From: CAVROP01 sp050012175
GTDB lineage: Bacteria; Acidobacteriota; Terriglobia; UBA7540
Length of the DNA: 64,000 bases
Assembly: GCA_050012175.1 (NCBI GenBank)
Contig: JBEKHR010000001.1
Span: 1 to 64,000 of the forward strand
Direction of reading: 5' to 3'
Shown here: piece after piece, positions 1 to 8,413 of the stretch
Numbering within the stretch: the stretch's first letter is position 1
Layout: each line of letters begins with the position of its first letter
The notes under the pieces: model-generated
What the model was told of the DNA's origin: nothing
The model's input: only the letters and a program-made list of their open reading frames with translations
Databases searched by the model: none
Made by a program: the position numbers and the translations under genes

Positions 1-72
1 CGTATCCCACAATGCCAGCGCTCTTCGGCGACGGTCCTCCAGCAGATCGGCACTACCCTTCAGTCGGGGCAT
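1..72 (-). CDS. Transposase-like HTH protein, N-terminal fragment cut by window edge
   Basis: A reading frame starts at ATG (72-70) and runs off the left edge, giving 24 residues that begin MPRLKGSADLLEDRRRRALA. It is preceded by a purine-rich AGGGGGGA ribosome site about 7 nt upstream. The basic segment followed by a helix resembles the start of the DNA-binding domain of IS630-type transposases and related HTH proteins; this is family memory, not a search result. Its position next to a gene that ends abruptly at 109 fits an insertion element. With only 24 residues visible the call is tentative. Confidence 0.45.
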   Translation of the reverse strand, partial: MPRLKGSADLLEDRRRRALALWDT

Positions 73-108
73 AAGAGTTCCCCCCTGAAGGTCAGTGTAT
101 TGCATTAT

Positions 109-669
109 TTATGCAGTGGTCAATAGTTGCCGGTCGGTGTGCAACTGCCAGCCCGCCGGTACATTCACCGAAAAGCCCATAGGATCGTTATGCGCAATCC
201 ACTGCACCGGCGCGGGCGGTGAAACAGATTTCAGCGGAACGGCCGTGCGCGCCGTAACGGTGGCGTGAGTCGGCGTCGCGGGCTGAGCTTTCAGTTTTTT
301 CGAAGGACCGGTGGCACGGGAGCCTGGCACGGGCGCCGAGGCCGCGGTTTCTTTCGGTGCATTCTGCGGCGCGGGCAACTCCATCATCGCCCGGATAACA
401 CGCTCGCTGACCGGCGCGGATTTCAGTTGAATGAGCTGATCCGCCGTCAGATCAAAGGACGCGTGCTTGGCGCGGATCTGCGTGAGAATGACCTGCTCGC
501 TCACTCCGGCTTTGGCCAGGGTGACGACATCTTCTGCCGTCATCGGGGAGCGTTTCTTGGCCTGGCCTGCCGGTGAAACTCTTGCGTCAGTCTGCGCACA
601 TCCCAGGCAAGCAGCCGCCCCAAGAGCAATGAGAAACGTGATGAAATTCCTGAGATTCCGTTTTTTCAT
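109..669 (-). CDS. Exported hypothetical protein, probably truncated at the C-terminus
   Basis: 186 residues. The N-terminus is a signal peptide with a lipobox-like LGC at about residues 22-24, so a lipoprotein is likely. Residues about 42-95 form a helical domain (AEDVVTLAKAGVSEQVI and following) that is closely repeated in the next gene at 701-1528. A low-complexity Ala/Pro linker follows. The last residues (DPMGFSVNVPAGWQ) look like the start of a new beta-rich domain, but the frame stops after about 20 more residues, 37 bp from the start of the transposase-like gene. An AGGGAGTG ribosome site precedes the ATG. Function unknown. Truncation by an insertion is an inference. Confidence 0.7.
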   Translation of the reverse strand: MKKRNLRNFITFLIALGAAACLGCAQTDARVSPAGQAKKRSPMTAEDVVTLAKAGVSEQVILTQIRAKHASFDLTADQLIQLKSAPVSERVIRAMMELPAPQNAPKETAASAPVPGSRATGPSKKLKAQPATPTHATVTARTAVPLKSVSPPAPVQWIAHNDPMGFSVNVPAGWQLHTDRQLLTTA

Positions 670-700
670 GACTCACTCCCTGGATGAGTGCCGTCCTGCA

Positions 701-1528
701 TTATTCGATTACTCGGAAGGAATAGATCTTCCCCGACCCGCTGGTGGAACCGGGCGGCAAGAGCCCGTAATCTCCCGACCCGGCGCTCGCCGGAAAGGTC
801 AGTTCATACGCCCGGCTCGCTATTTTTTTCCCATCAAACGGTACCTGGTCGCGCTGCGATCCGCTCTTAGAATGCAGGAAGCCGCCCGTGATCGTGCGGA
901 ATTCGCGGTTATCTTTGTTGGAATGCAGGCGCAGCAACTGGTACTCAGCCAAGTCGGTGCCCTCCGGCGCCACGATCAAGAACTCCAGCGGAGTCCCAAA
1001 GCTGGTGTGGCTGTTCGCCCCCTGCACGTGACCGTTCACATCGCCATGCCGGATGCCTGCCGTCGCGATGGCCTTCAGCGCCCCTCCAGTTTTCCAGTAC
1101 ACAATCTCAGGTGAAACCTCAACCCACTGGCCTTGCTTCTTGGCGTACACGCCCACTTCGGTCGGCAGCGCCGCTTCAGCCGCCTCGGGCTCGGCGGCGA
1201 CGGGCGCAGGCGCGATATGGGCGGGCGTTTCCGCTTTCGAAGGATCCAACATGACCTCGACAATCCGGTCACTCACGTTAGCCGCCTTCAGAGCAATAAG
1301 CTGTTCCGTTGACAAATCGAAGGCTTGGCGGTTCTTCCTGATCTGCTGGATGATGATGTCCTCACTCAGGCCTGCCTTGGTGAGCTTGATGATATCTTCA
1401 ACCGTTAAACCGCTGTTGGCCGTCCCTGCTTTGCTATGAGACGCTGCCTGTCCGGCCGATACCGGACTGCACACAAACAAACCGATCCACAGGGCGGCAA
1501 AGATCACGCTCCAATTTAATTGCCTCAC
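701..1528 (-). CDS. Exported hypothetical protein with paralogous helical domain
   Basis: I chose the GTG at 1528 as start. It lies about 6-8 nt behind GGGAGTGG, the same ribosome site type as the neighbouring gene, and puts a clean signal peptide (VRQLNWSVIFAALWIGLFVC, then a SAG-type cleavage site) at the N-terminus. The open frame extends upstream to an ATG at 1597, but those residues look non-coding. The product is about 275 aa. After the signal peptide comes a helical domain (VEDIIKLTKAGLSEDIIIQQ) paralogous to the downstream gene, then a linker and a C-terminal beta-rich domain (VYAKKQGQWVEV, about 150 aa). It is probably periplasmic or outer-membrane associated. Function unknown. Confidence 0.75.
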   Translation of the reverse strand: MRQLNWSVIFAALWIGLFVCSPVSAGQAASHSKAGTANSGLTVEDIIKLTKAGLSEDIIIQQIRKNRQAFDLSTEQLIALKAANVSDRIVEVMLDPSKAETPAHIAPAPVAAEPEAAEAALPTEVGVYAKKQGQWVEVSPEIVYWKTGGALKAIATAGIRHGDVNGHVQGANSHTSFGTPLEFLIVAPEGTDLAEYQLLRLHSNKDNREFRTITGGFLHSKSGSQRDQVPFDGKKIASRAYELTFPASAGSGDYGLLPPGSTSGSGKIYSFRVIE

Positions 1529-2239
1529 GAGTGCCACTCCCTTTTGTTTTCTCAAGACGACTTCCCCTGGGATTTCCGTTTTGCTCCCGATGGCCAATCA
1601 GCACGCCAGTATACACCCGGTTGTCTCTTGTCGATTTCCGTTGCGATTTTTCCTTGCTGCCACCCCCAGACTGCGTCCGGAACGGTGGTTTCGCCCGTTT
1701 GAACGAACCCAAAGCCGCGACGTCCTGCCTTTCCCGAGCATTTCAACGAACACCTCTCCTACCCCATGCCTGCTCTTCGATCCGGTCTTAACCGTGCGAG
1801 CCCGAACCTCGTCCAGAAGCCGACAGTGCCACTCCCACTGCCTGACCGGCACCGGGTGCATGGACCCATCACAGCGGTCGGGCGGTACTGACATCTCGCC
1901 GGGCGTCGCTGCTCACGTCTGAACCATGCTCGTCTGGTTGCGAGCGTTATGACGTATTATCGGTGGCTATCCGGTCTGCCAGAATCTCTGCCCCGCAGCA
2001 CGCCACTCCTCCTAGCGGGTTTGGGAGAAAGCGGTTTCCGAGTGCGGCCGCCCGGATTTCGCTCTCTGGCGGGTGCCTTGGCGGCCAGCGGCGCCCCTTG
2101 GGAGTGTCCGAGATTTCCTGTCTTTCGGCCCGCTACCCGCCAAGGTCTCAGCGGCGCAGTAAGGTGAGACGAATTGCGTCGCCGGCAGGGATTATCCCTT
2201 GTTCTCGTTATCGGCAAGGTGCGTCAAAACTTGAGTTCA
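1529..2239. other. Intergenic stretch, no convincing gene
   Basis: About 710 bp between two leftward genes. Several open frames exist on both strands but none has a ribosome site, a family signature or sensible composition. No tRNA fold or riboswitch consensus was recognised. The part next to 1528 should hold the promoter of the exported-protein gene. Confidence 0.5.
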
Positions 2240-3592
2240 TTATCGTTGCGTAAAGTCGTCTGTGTAGGTGGCGAATTCCGGATAGGCGCCGGCGCCCAAC
2301 TCATACAAGTCCATGCCTTGCCGCTCACCCTCTGCTGGCACGCGTTGCGGGTAAAACCGGTTCAGAAGCCAGTTCAGGCAGTAGGTCAGCGGCAATACAA
2401 AGCCGAGCAGTGTGGCGACGCCCACAAGCTGCGCTACCCACTGGTTTGAATCGCTGCTTCCTGACCAACTCGAAGGGCCGCTGACCACATTCAGCACACG
2501 GCTGGGGAAGTGAGCGAAAAAGCCCAGTGCGAGGATCCCCCAAATGCCGGCTACTCCGTGCACCGAAATCGCCCCTCCGGGGTCGTCCACTGCCATCCGC
2601 AATTCGAACCATTCCACCGCGAAGATGACCAGAGTGCCAGCAACCAGACCGATCACGATCGCCGCCGTCGGCGTGATGAAGGCACAAGCAGCGCTGCTGG
2701 CCACCAACCCGCCAATCCAGCCATTGGCGCTAAGCGAGGCATCCGGTTTGCCGAAGCGGACGCCCGTGATCACCGCAGCCATTAAGGCAGACGAGGCAGC
2801 GGCAAGCGTGGTATTGACTGCGATAAGGACCGTCCGTCCGGGTTCGGCGCCGGTGAATAGCATGGCGCCGGCGCAATTCAGGCCCAACCAGCCCAGCAAG
2901 GCGAGCAGACAGGCGAACAGAACGAGGACGGCGTTGTGGCCGGGGATGGCAGCCGGCATGCCTTCGAGCGAGTACTTGCCCCGGCGAGGGCCTAAGATCC
3001 AGGAAATGGCCAAGGCGGTCAGGCCACCCACCACTTGAATCGAGCTAGCTCCCCCGGCATCCACAAAGCCGCGGCCAAGCCCGTAGTTGACGCCGAGTTG
3101 CGCCAGCCAACCTCCGCCCCAGACCCAGTGCGCGAATAATGGATAGGTCAAGCCGGCCAGGAGGGCCGTGGAAAGACAGCAGGCGCGCAATCGCCAGCGG
3201 TCGGCTCCGGCGCCCAGCGGGATCAGCGCCGCCAGCCCAACGCTGAGCATTTGCAGCCATGCCGCCAGCGAGGCGGGGGAGCCGTCGAGTGGCAACCCGC
3301 GCAAAAAAAGTGGTTCGGCCGCGATCCAATTCCATTCCTTGCCGGCCACGGTGAACACGTGCGCCGGCCGTCCGATGAACCCTTGCCAGGCGAACCCGCA
3401 AATGACATACACTAGGGCTGCGACCGCCATGACACACAGCGAAGCCAGCATCGAGTGAGCCGCGCTGCGCGAGCGGCCTAACCCGGTATTGACAAACGAA
3501 AGCCCGGCCCCGGCAAAAGGCACCAGAAGAATGCAGAGAATGCAGAGTGCCATCGCTGTTTCAGAGAGCGCAGGAACAGACAGAGCCGTCAC
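2240..3592 (-). CDS. amt: Ammonium transporter, Amt/MEP/Rh family
   Basis: Start set at GTG 3592, which overlaps the TGA of the upstream small gene as GTGA and sits behind a GGGGAGAGAGGGG purine tract. The frame stays open to 3862 but that extension is only an alternate reading of the neighbour. The product is about 450 aa with 11 predicted membrane helices and Amt signatures: FVDAGGASSIQVVGG, AAIPGHNAVLVLFACLLALL and SVHGVAGIWG. Amt trimers conduct ammonium across the inner membrane. The second pore histidine (in SVHGVAG) is present. The position matching the first one (H168 in E. coli AmtB) is Gln, encoded CAA, in SSIQVV. No glnB/glnK lies beside it. Confidence 0.93.
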   Translation of the reverse strand: MTALSVPALSETAMALCILCILLVPFAGAGLSFVNTGLGRSRSAAHSMLASLCVMAVAALVYVICGFAWQGFIGRPAHVFTVAGKEWNWIAAEPLFLRGLPLDGSPASLAAWLQMLSVGLAALIPLGAGADRWRLRACCLSTALLAGLTYPLFAHWVWGGGWLAQLGVNYGLGRGFVDAGGASSIQVVGGLTALAISWILGPRRGKYSLEGMPAAIPGHNAVLVLFACLLALLGWLGLNCAGAMLFTGAEPGRTVLIAVNTTLAAASSALMAAVITGVRFGKPDASLSANGWIGGLVASSAACAFITPTAAIVIGLVAGTLVIFAVEWFELRMAVDDPGGAISVHGVAGIWGILALGFFAHFPSRVLNVVSGPSSWSGSSDSNQWVAQLVGVATLLGFVLPLTYCLNWLLNRFYPQRVPAEGERQGMDLYELGAGAYPEFATYTDDFTQR

Positions 3593-3768
3593 CCCCTCTC
3601 TCCCCGCAGCAGCAGGTGGGAGCGGACGACCAGGATCAGCCCCATCACCTCCACGCCCATGCCGGCCAGAATGAAGCAGCCTCGGGGCAGTGCTGACGCA
3701 AGAAGCACCACCGCGCTCAGGACAATCCCCCATCCCGCCGGCAGTAACAGGAATCCTGCGAGTTTCAT
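3589..3768 (-). CDS. Small two-helix membrane protein upstream of amt
   Basis: 59 residues starting MKLAGFLLLPAGWGIVLSAV. I chose ATG 3768, with GAGG about 8 nt upstream, over an ATG at 3798. Two hydrophobic segments (residues about 3-22 and 25-47) flank a short loop and the tail is basic (RSHLLLRGERG). The stop codon overlaps the GTG start of the ammonium transporter, so the two are probably translationally coupled. No family was recognised. A role beside the transporter is only suggested by position. Confidence 0.65.
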   Translation of the reverse strand: MKLAGFLLLPAGWGIVLSAVVLLASALPRGCFILAGMGVEVMGLILVVRSHLLLRGERG

Positions 3769-3982
3769 GCGATAATCCTCGGGCCAGGGCGGGTCCAATC
3801 GGCCCTGGCCATTGTCTTTGCTTCGGTTGACACCGTAGAATCCGTGCCCTCGACGGGAACACGAGGAGGAACCCCGAGCGGGCGCCCGGCTCGACCGCTA
3901 ACTCGACCTTCAGCGTAGTGCTCGCGGCGGAGACCGTCCAATCATTTTTTTCTATAGTGCTGATACTACTTTCAGGTCTTTC

Positions 3983-4085
3983 ATGCTGATCCCGCCCTGC
4001 GGGAGAAGCATCCCGCCATTTTTCCGCACTGTTTGAGCTTACAAATGCGGAGATTCTTCTCCCGCAGGGCGGGATCAGAATGACA
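3983..4085. repeat. Dispersed palindromic repeat, TGTCATTCTGA family
   Basis: Two inverted arms, one reading CTGATCCCGCCCTGCGGGAG (from 3986) and the other CTCCCGCAGGGCGGGATCAG (about 4059-4078) followed by AATGACA. Each arm also contains its own CCCGC/GCGGG hairpin. Related elements lie at 16096-16266, 30058-30190, 45703-45872 and 63511-63560. Confidence 0.8.
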
Positions 4086-4194
4086 GGCGGTGGCGTTTTC
4101 CTCTACCAATGACGGACAATCCGCATGAGAACCTGAATGCAATCGGCCGCCACAAAAGAGGAAACTTTCTTCACGGGAAGAATCCGTACCCAAG

Positions 4195-4575
4195 CTTTTG
4201 ACCCATAACCTTACCCTTGGCAGGATTTTCCCTCACCCTTCTGCGTAGGAACGACGATTCGTTCGCCCAGGGTCGCGTCAAACTTCCCGAAAGGTAACAT
4301 CCCAAAGCGGCTCTGCCGCCTGCTGTGCGGAAAGGCTTCGCCTTTCCGAGGGCTTCCGCCCTGACTAACCTCCTCGGCTCGGCTGGAAGGCTCAGCCTTC
4401 CAGCCGAGCCGAGGGGAAGAAGGGAGGCTGTCTGCGCCGGAAAGCCAGAGGCTTTCCGCACAGCAGGCAGCAGAGCCGCTTTTTCCGCGACTTTGACGCG
4501 ACCCTGTTCGTTCGCCAACCTTTGTTTATGGCCGCGAAAAATCCTGCTTGGCCAAGGGATTTTTATGCGGCCTAC
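4195..4575. repeat. Large nested inverted repeat with near-perfect central palindrome
   Basis: The centre, 4373-4413, is a palindrome with 20-bp perfect arms and a single-base loop at 4393. Outside it, AAGCGGCTCTGCCGCCTGCT (from about 4305) pairs with the complementary stretch ending near 4483. Further out, AGGGTCGCGTCAAA (from 4269) pairs with TTTGACGCGACCCT (to 4506). Weaker complementarity (CCCTTGGCAGGATTTT against AAAATCCTGCTTGGCC) extends to about 4195 and 4575. Smaller hairpins such as GGAAAGGCTTCGCCTTTCC are nested inside. Short open frames here are by-products of the palindrome. It looks like a hairpin-rich mobile or REP-like cassette. Confidence 0.8.
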
Positions 4576-4682
4576 AAAATCTAATTGTTTGACCTCTTAT
4601 ACTTAGTCTCGTAAGGTTATCTTGCTGGCCATTACCCGCCGGGCGCATGCCCGCCCGTTTTTCTTCGCGGGGGTAAGGTACA

Positions 4683-5561
4683 ATGATCCAAGCACATCGG
4701 GGACTGACCGCCGGGGACAGCGGCAGTATTGCCGAGAGGCGCGGCCCTCTGGAAACTTCCATGCTGGATGTGGAGTTCGCGCATCTATCCGATTGTGGGC
4801 GAGTACGTGGACACAACGAGGATTATCTTGGCTACGTGGTCCCCGCGACACCGGCGCAGGTGAGGACTCATGGCTGGCTGTTTGCCCTGGCCGACGGAGT
4901 CGGCGGACAGGAGCGGGGCGAGGTTGCTTCTCGTACCGCCGTGGAGAGGTTGCTCGCCGGCTTCCGTGCAGCCGCCGGAGGAGAAGCGCACACTGCGTTA
5001 CTACCGCGTCTGGTGCAGGAAGCCAACCTGCGTGTCTACGAGACGGGAAGGGCTGCGAGCGCGGGTGGCGTCCCCATGGCAACCACCCTCGTGGCTTGCG
5101 GTCTGCGGTTCGATCGCGCCGTGGTAGCTCATGTGGGCGATTCGCGCTGTTATCTCATCCGGCGCGGGCAGGCCAAGGTGCTTACACGCGATCACACCGT
5201 CGCCAGCGAGCACGCGCGCCTGGGATTGCTTTCAGCACGGGAAGCCGCTGAAGCGCCGACCCGCCACCTGCTCACCCGGTCCTTGGGAACCGAACTGTTC
5301 GTGGGCGCGGAGACCAGCGATAACCAAGTGCTGGCCGGCGATGTGCTTTTGCTTTGCTCCGACGGGCTGCATGGCGCCGTTCGCGCATCGGAAATGGCCC
5401 ACCTCGTCGGCCATGGCGGGGACTTGGACGCGGCGGGGCAGAAGCTGGTGGCTCTTGCCAATCAACGGGACGGCAGCGATAATATAAGCGTGCTGCTCAT
5501 CCGCGTTCGGAGCGTCGAACGCGTGGGCATGTACCGCGGGCGACCTTACAGGCTTCGCTGA
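4683..5561 (+). CDS. PP2C-type Ser/Thr protein phosphatase (Stp1-like)
   Basis: 292 residues from ATG 4683. An in-frame ATG at 4761 (MLDVEFAHLSDCG) would give the more typical family start, so the N-terminus is uncertain. All hallmark metal-binding motifs are present: GRVRGHNEDYLG, FALADGVGGQERGEVAS, AHVGDSRCYLI, LCSDGLHG and GSDNISVLLI. It should dephosphorylate Ser/Thr residues in the cytoplasm using two Mn/Mg ions. The kinase gene follows about 45 bp downstream, so the pair is a likely reversible phosphorylation switch in one operon. Confidence 0.93.
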   Translation: MIQAHRGLTAGDSGSIAERRGPLETSMLDVEFAHLSDCGRVRGHNEDYLGYVVPATPAQVRTHGWLFALADGVGGQERGEVASRTAVERLLAGFRAAAGGEAHTALLPRLVQEANLRVYETGRAASAGGVPMATTLVACGLRFDRAVVAHVGDSRCYLIRRGQAKVLTRDHTVASEHARLGLLSAREAAEAPTRHLLTRSLGTELFVGAETSDNQVLAGDVLLLCSDGLHGAVRASEMAHLVGHGGDLDAAGQKLVALANQRDGSDNISVLLIRVRSVERVGMYRGRPYRLR

Positions 5562-5605
5562 TTCAGGGCTCGCCGCCGGCCTTGCGCCGCTCAGCCGCGC
5601 TGCCA

Positions 5606-6577
5606 ATGACACCACTCCATCCTGGCGATCAACTCGATGACTACCAAATTGAAAGCGTCGCTGCACGCAGCGGCATGGCCTCGATCTTTCGCGGCACGGA
5701 TTTGCGCACCGGACGCCCGGTCGCCATCAAGGTTCCGCATCCCGAGATGGAGTGCGACCCGGTTTTCTTCGACCGCTTTAATCGCGAGCAAGAAGTTGGC
5801 AAGAAGCTGGATCACCCCGGCGTAATGAAGGTGCTAAGTGAGGATGGCCGCAGCCGGGTCTACATGGTCATGGAGTGGGTGGAGGGGCGGCTGTTGCGTC
5901 AAATCCTCAATGAGCAGCGGCAGCTTCCATCCGAGCGCGCGGTGCGGATCACACTCAAGATTTGCGAGGCGCTGGAGTACATTCACAGCCAGGGGGTCGT
6001 ACACCGCGATCTGAAGCCGGAAAACATCATGATCGACGCGGAAGACAACATCAAGCTCATTGACTTCGGCATCGCGGCCCACATTGGAGCGCGGCGGCTG
6101 ACTTTCGCCAAGTTCACGCAGACTATGGGAACGCCCGACTACATCTCCCCCGAACAGGTCAAAGGCAAACGCGGCGATGCGCGCAGCGACATCTACGCTT
6201 TGGGAGTCATGCTTTACGAAATGCTCACCGGGAAGGTGCCGTTCACCGGGCCCAATGCCTTCATCATCATGAACGACCGGCTGCTGAACAACCCCATCCC
6301 GCCGCGCGAAATCGATCCCACCCTCTCCCCCCAGTTGCAAGAAATCATCTATCGCGCCCTGGAACGCGACCCCAAGAACCGCTACGCCAGCGCCCGCGAA
6401 TTTGCCTGGGACCTCGAGCATCAAGACCAGGTCGGAGTGGCTGACCGCCCGGAGCTGAGGGACTGGAAACGGCGGCGCTCGCCGTGGCCGAGAAGAATCT
6501 TGTTTTATTTGATGCTGGCGCTGATTCCGGTGATCATTTTCGGTTTGCTGCTTTACGTGGCGCGGCACTCCCACTGA
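5606..6577 (+). CDS. Membrane-anchored Ser/Thr protein kinase (Hanks type)
   Basis: About 323 aa from ATG 5606 (MTPLHPGDQLDDYQI). The kinase domain spans residues about 12-270: catalytic Lys42 in VAIKVP, HRDLKPEN at 133-140 and DFG at 153-155, followed by the APE-like ISPEQ. The glycine loop (ARSGMASIFRG) is degenerate with few glycines. The C-terminus has one membrane helix (ILFYLMLALIPVIIFGLLLY) and a short tail, so unlike PknB it has no large extracellular sensor. It is paired with the upstream PP2C phosphatase. Confidence 0.93.
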   Translation: MTPLHPGDQLDDYQIESVAARSGMASIFRGTDLRTGRPVAIKVPHPEMECDPVFFDRFNREQEVGKKLDHPGVMKVLSEDGRSRVYMVMEWVEGRLLRQILNEQRQLPSERAVRITLKICEALEYIHSQGVVHRDLKPENIMIDAEDNIKLIDFGIAAHIGARRLTFAKFTQTMGTPDYISPEQVKGKRGDARSDIYALGVMLYEMLTGKVPFTGPNAFIIMNDRLLNNPIPPREIDPTLSPQLQEIIYRALERDPKNRYASAREFAWDLEHQDQVGVADRPELRDWKRRRSPWPRRILFYLMLALIPVIIFGLLLYVARHSH

Positions 6578-6587
6578 ACCGCAAAGC

Positions 6588-6760
6588 GGAAACTCGAAAC
6601 TGGAAAATGGAAACTGGAAACTCGAAACTGGAAAGCGGTCTGAAACTTCGCGATCAAACCCCTCCGGGAAAAAGATGTAGAAACTCGAGGCCCTCTCCCT
6701 TGGGGAGAGGGTGGCCCGCTGCCGGCGCTTTCACCAGCCGGAGCGGGCCGGGTGAGGGGT
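6588..6760. repeat. Intergenic repeats: GGAAACTG tract and CCCTCTCC hairpin
   Basis: About 6588-6640 is a short-period tract built on GGAAACTGGAAA/GAAACTCGAAA. At 6693-6760 comes a second dispersed element (CCCTCTCCCTTGGGGAGAGG followed by a GGGTGAGGGG end), which recurs near 9725 and 26727-26856. The rest of the 372-bp gap up to 6949 shows nothing else. The first tract is related to those at 18008-18072 and 18162-18230. Confidence 0.75.
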
Positions 6761-6949
6761 TATTGGGGACGGCCTCGAAGCCCACAGTAAAGCAATTCCT
6801 AAGCGCACTGTTTTGTTCCTGCGCAGGTTGGGTCGAAGCGACTTCAAACCTAGTGGATGGAATGGAACAGTCCCCCTCATTTTACGAATTCAGGATAAAA
6901 GCAAGTTCCGTGCTTGCAGGGGGGCTTTACATAAGGTGTAATAGACTGC

Positions 6950-8269
6950 ATGGACGCGAAGGGGCAAGCCGCCGTTGAAATTCTGAAGAGGTTACGCGGG
7001 GAGGGTTATCAGGCGTTCCTGGTGGGCGGCTGTGTGCGCGACTTGGTGATGGGCTTCGTTCCGAAGGACTATGACATCTCGACCGACGCTGCTCCGGAGC
7101 AGGTGGTGGGGCTTTTTCCGGAAAGCCTGACGGTAGGGGCTCAATTCGGCGTGGTGATTGTGCCGCGCGAAGAAGGCAACGTGGAAGTGGCGACTTTCCG
7201 CAGTGATGGACGCTACACCGACGGGCGGCATCCGAGTCAAGTCCGGTACGCAAAAACTCCACAGCAAGACGTCTTGCGACGCGACTTCACCCTTAACGGC
7301 CTTCTTTACGATCCGCTGAAGGAGGAGGTACTCGATTACGTGGGCGGGCAGGCGGATATCCGCGCGCGTCGTCTCCGCACCATCGGCGACCCTTATGAGC
7401 GCTTCAGTGAAGACCGCCTGCGAATGCTGCGCGCGGTGCGTTTTGCGGCGCGTCTGAAATTCACCCTGGATGCTGCGACGGAGGAAGCTATACGGAAACA
7501 GGCGGCGGAGATCCGCCAGGTGAGCGCCGAGCGGGTGCGGGACGAAATCCTGAAGATCCTCACCGAGGGGCAGGCCCGGCAGGGTTTCGAACTCCTGGAT
7601 GTGACGGGTTTGCTTCAGGAGGTGTTGCCGGAAATCAAGCGCCTGCAAGGGGTGACCCAGCCCGCGGAGTTCCATCCCGAGGGGGATGTGTGGGCGCATA
7701 CGATGATGATGCTGGAGGGCCTGCGCTCGCCCACCCCGACGCTGGCTTTGGGAGTGCTCCTCCACGACGTGGGCAAGCCGCCTACATTTTCCGTCCGCGA
7801 ACGCATCCGGTTCGATAACCACGTGGAAGTAGGAGCAAAGATGGCGGAGGAGATTTGCAGTCGCCTGCGGCTTTCCTCGCGCCAGACGGAACAAGTGGTC
7901 GAACTGGTGAGGCACCACCTGCGCTTCAAGGATTTTCCTCGCATGCGGCGCTCCACCCAGGTTCGTTTCCTGCGCCTGCCTGGATTTGAGGAACACCTCG
8001 AGTTGCACCGGCTGGACTGCCTGGCGAGCCATGGCGATTTAAGCACTTATGAAATGGCGGAGCGTCTGCTGGAGGAGACACCCGCAGAGGAAATCCGACC
8101 GGCGCCGCTCCTGCGGGGCGACGACCTGATTGCCCAAGGGTACTCGCCGGGGCCGATTTTTAAGGAAATCCTTCAGGCGGTCGAAGATGCGCAATTGGAC
8201 GGCAAGATACATACCCCCGCCGAGGCGCTAAGCCTGGTAGTAGAGCGGTTTCCCCGTTCCCGCCCCTGA
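6950..8269 (+). CDS. CCA tRNA nucleotidyltransferase / poly(A) polymerase family with HD domain
   Basis: 439 residues. The N-terminal nucleotidyltransferase head carries GGCVRDLVMGFVPKDYDIST, with its DxD metal site, then RRDFTLNGLLYDP and the RNA-binding neck DRLRMLRAVRFAARL. A C-terminal HD domain (LGVLLHDVGKPPTF at about residues 265-278, later HH and D ligands) adds a phosphohydrolase module. The enzyme adds CCA or AMP residues to RNA 3' ends; sequence alone does not separate CCA-adding from poly(A) activity. Length fits the family. The stop is immediately followed by the convergent small gene at 8270. Confidence 0.9.
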   Translation: MDAKGQAAVEILKRLRGEGYQAFLVGGCVRDLVMGFVPKDYDISTDAAPEQVVGLFPESLTVGAQFGVVIVPREEGNVEVATFRSDGRYTDGRHPSQVRYAKTPQQDVLRRDFTLNGLLYDPLKEEVLDYVGGQADIRARRLRTIGDPYERFSEDRLRMLRAVRFAARLKFTLDAATEEAIRKQAAEIRQVSAERVRDEILKILTEGQARQGFELLDVTGLLQEVLPEIKRLQGVTQPAEFHPEGDVWAHTMMMLEGLRSPTPTLALGVLLHDVGKPPTFSVRERIRFDNHVEVGAKMAEEICSRLRLSSRQTEQVVELVRHHLRFKDFPRMRRSTQVRFLRLPGFEEHLELHRLDCLASHGDLSTYEMAERLLEETPAEEIRPAPLLRGDDLIAQGYSPGPIFKEILQAVEDAQLDGKIHTPAEALSLVVERFPRSRP

Positions 8270-8413
8270 CTAGTGCGCCGAATAAGAAACGAAGGTAAAG
8301 AAGTAAACCACACCTCCCAGGGCAGCGAGTGCCACTATAAAAGCGCCGATTTTCGCGAGCCGCAACTTCCGATCCTGGGGCTCCGCTCTTTCCTCGTTAA
8401 TCATTTCGAACAT
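8270..8413 (-). CDS. Small single-pass membrane protein, 47 aa
   Basis: Frame from ATG 8413 to TAG 8270-8272, converging on the preceding gene with no gap. The ribosome site is near ideal: GAGGAGG five bases before the ATG. The product has a charged N-terminus (MFEMINEERAEPQDRKLRLA) and one hydrophobic helix (IGAFIVALAALGGVVYFFTF), ending SYSAH. No family was recognised. The strong ribosome site and the clean topology (charged head, single helix) support a real gene. Confidence 0.7.
   Translation of the reverse strand: MFEMINEERAEPQDRKLRLAKIGAFIVALAALGGVVYFFTFVSYSAH

Noticed and set aside
1740..1930. Possible structured RNA (GTGCCACTCCCACTG region)
   Set aside because: Some short inverted pairs, but no match to cobalamin, c-di-GMP, SRP or tmRNA consensus features that I could verify.
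4171..4606. Two small opposing reading frames with similar peptides
   Set aside because: They are the two strands of the large palindrome; similarity between them reflects the inverted repeat, not homology.
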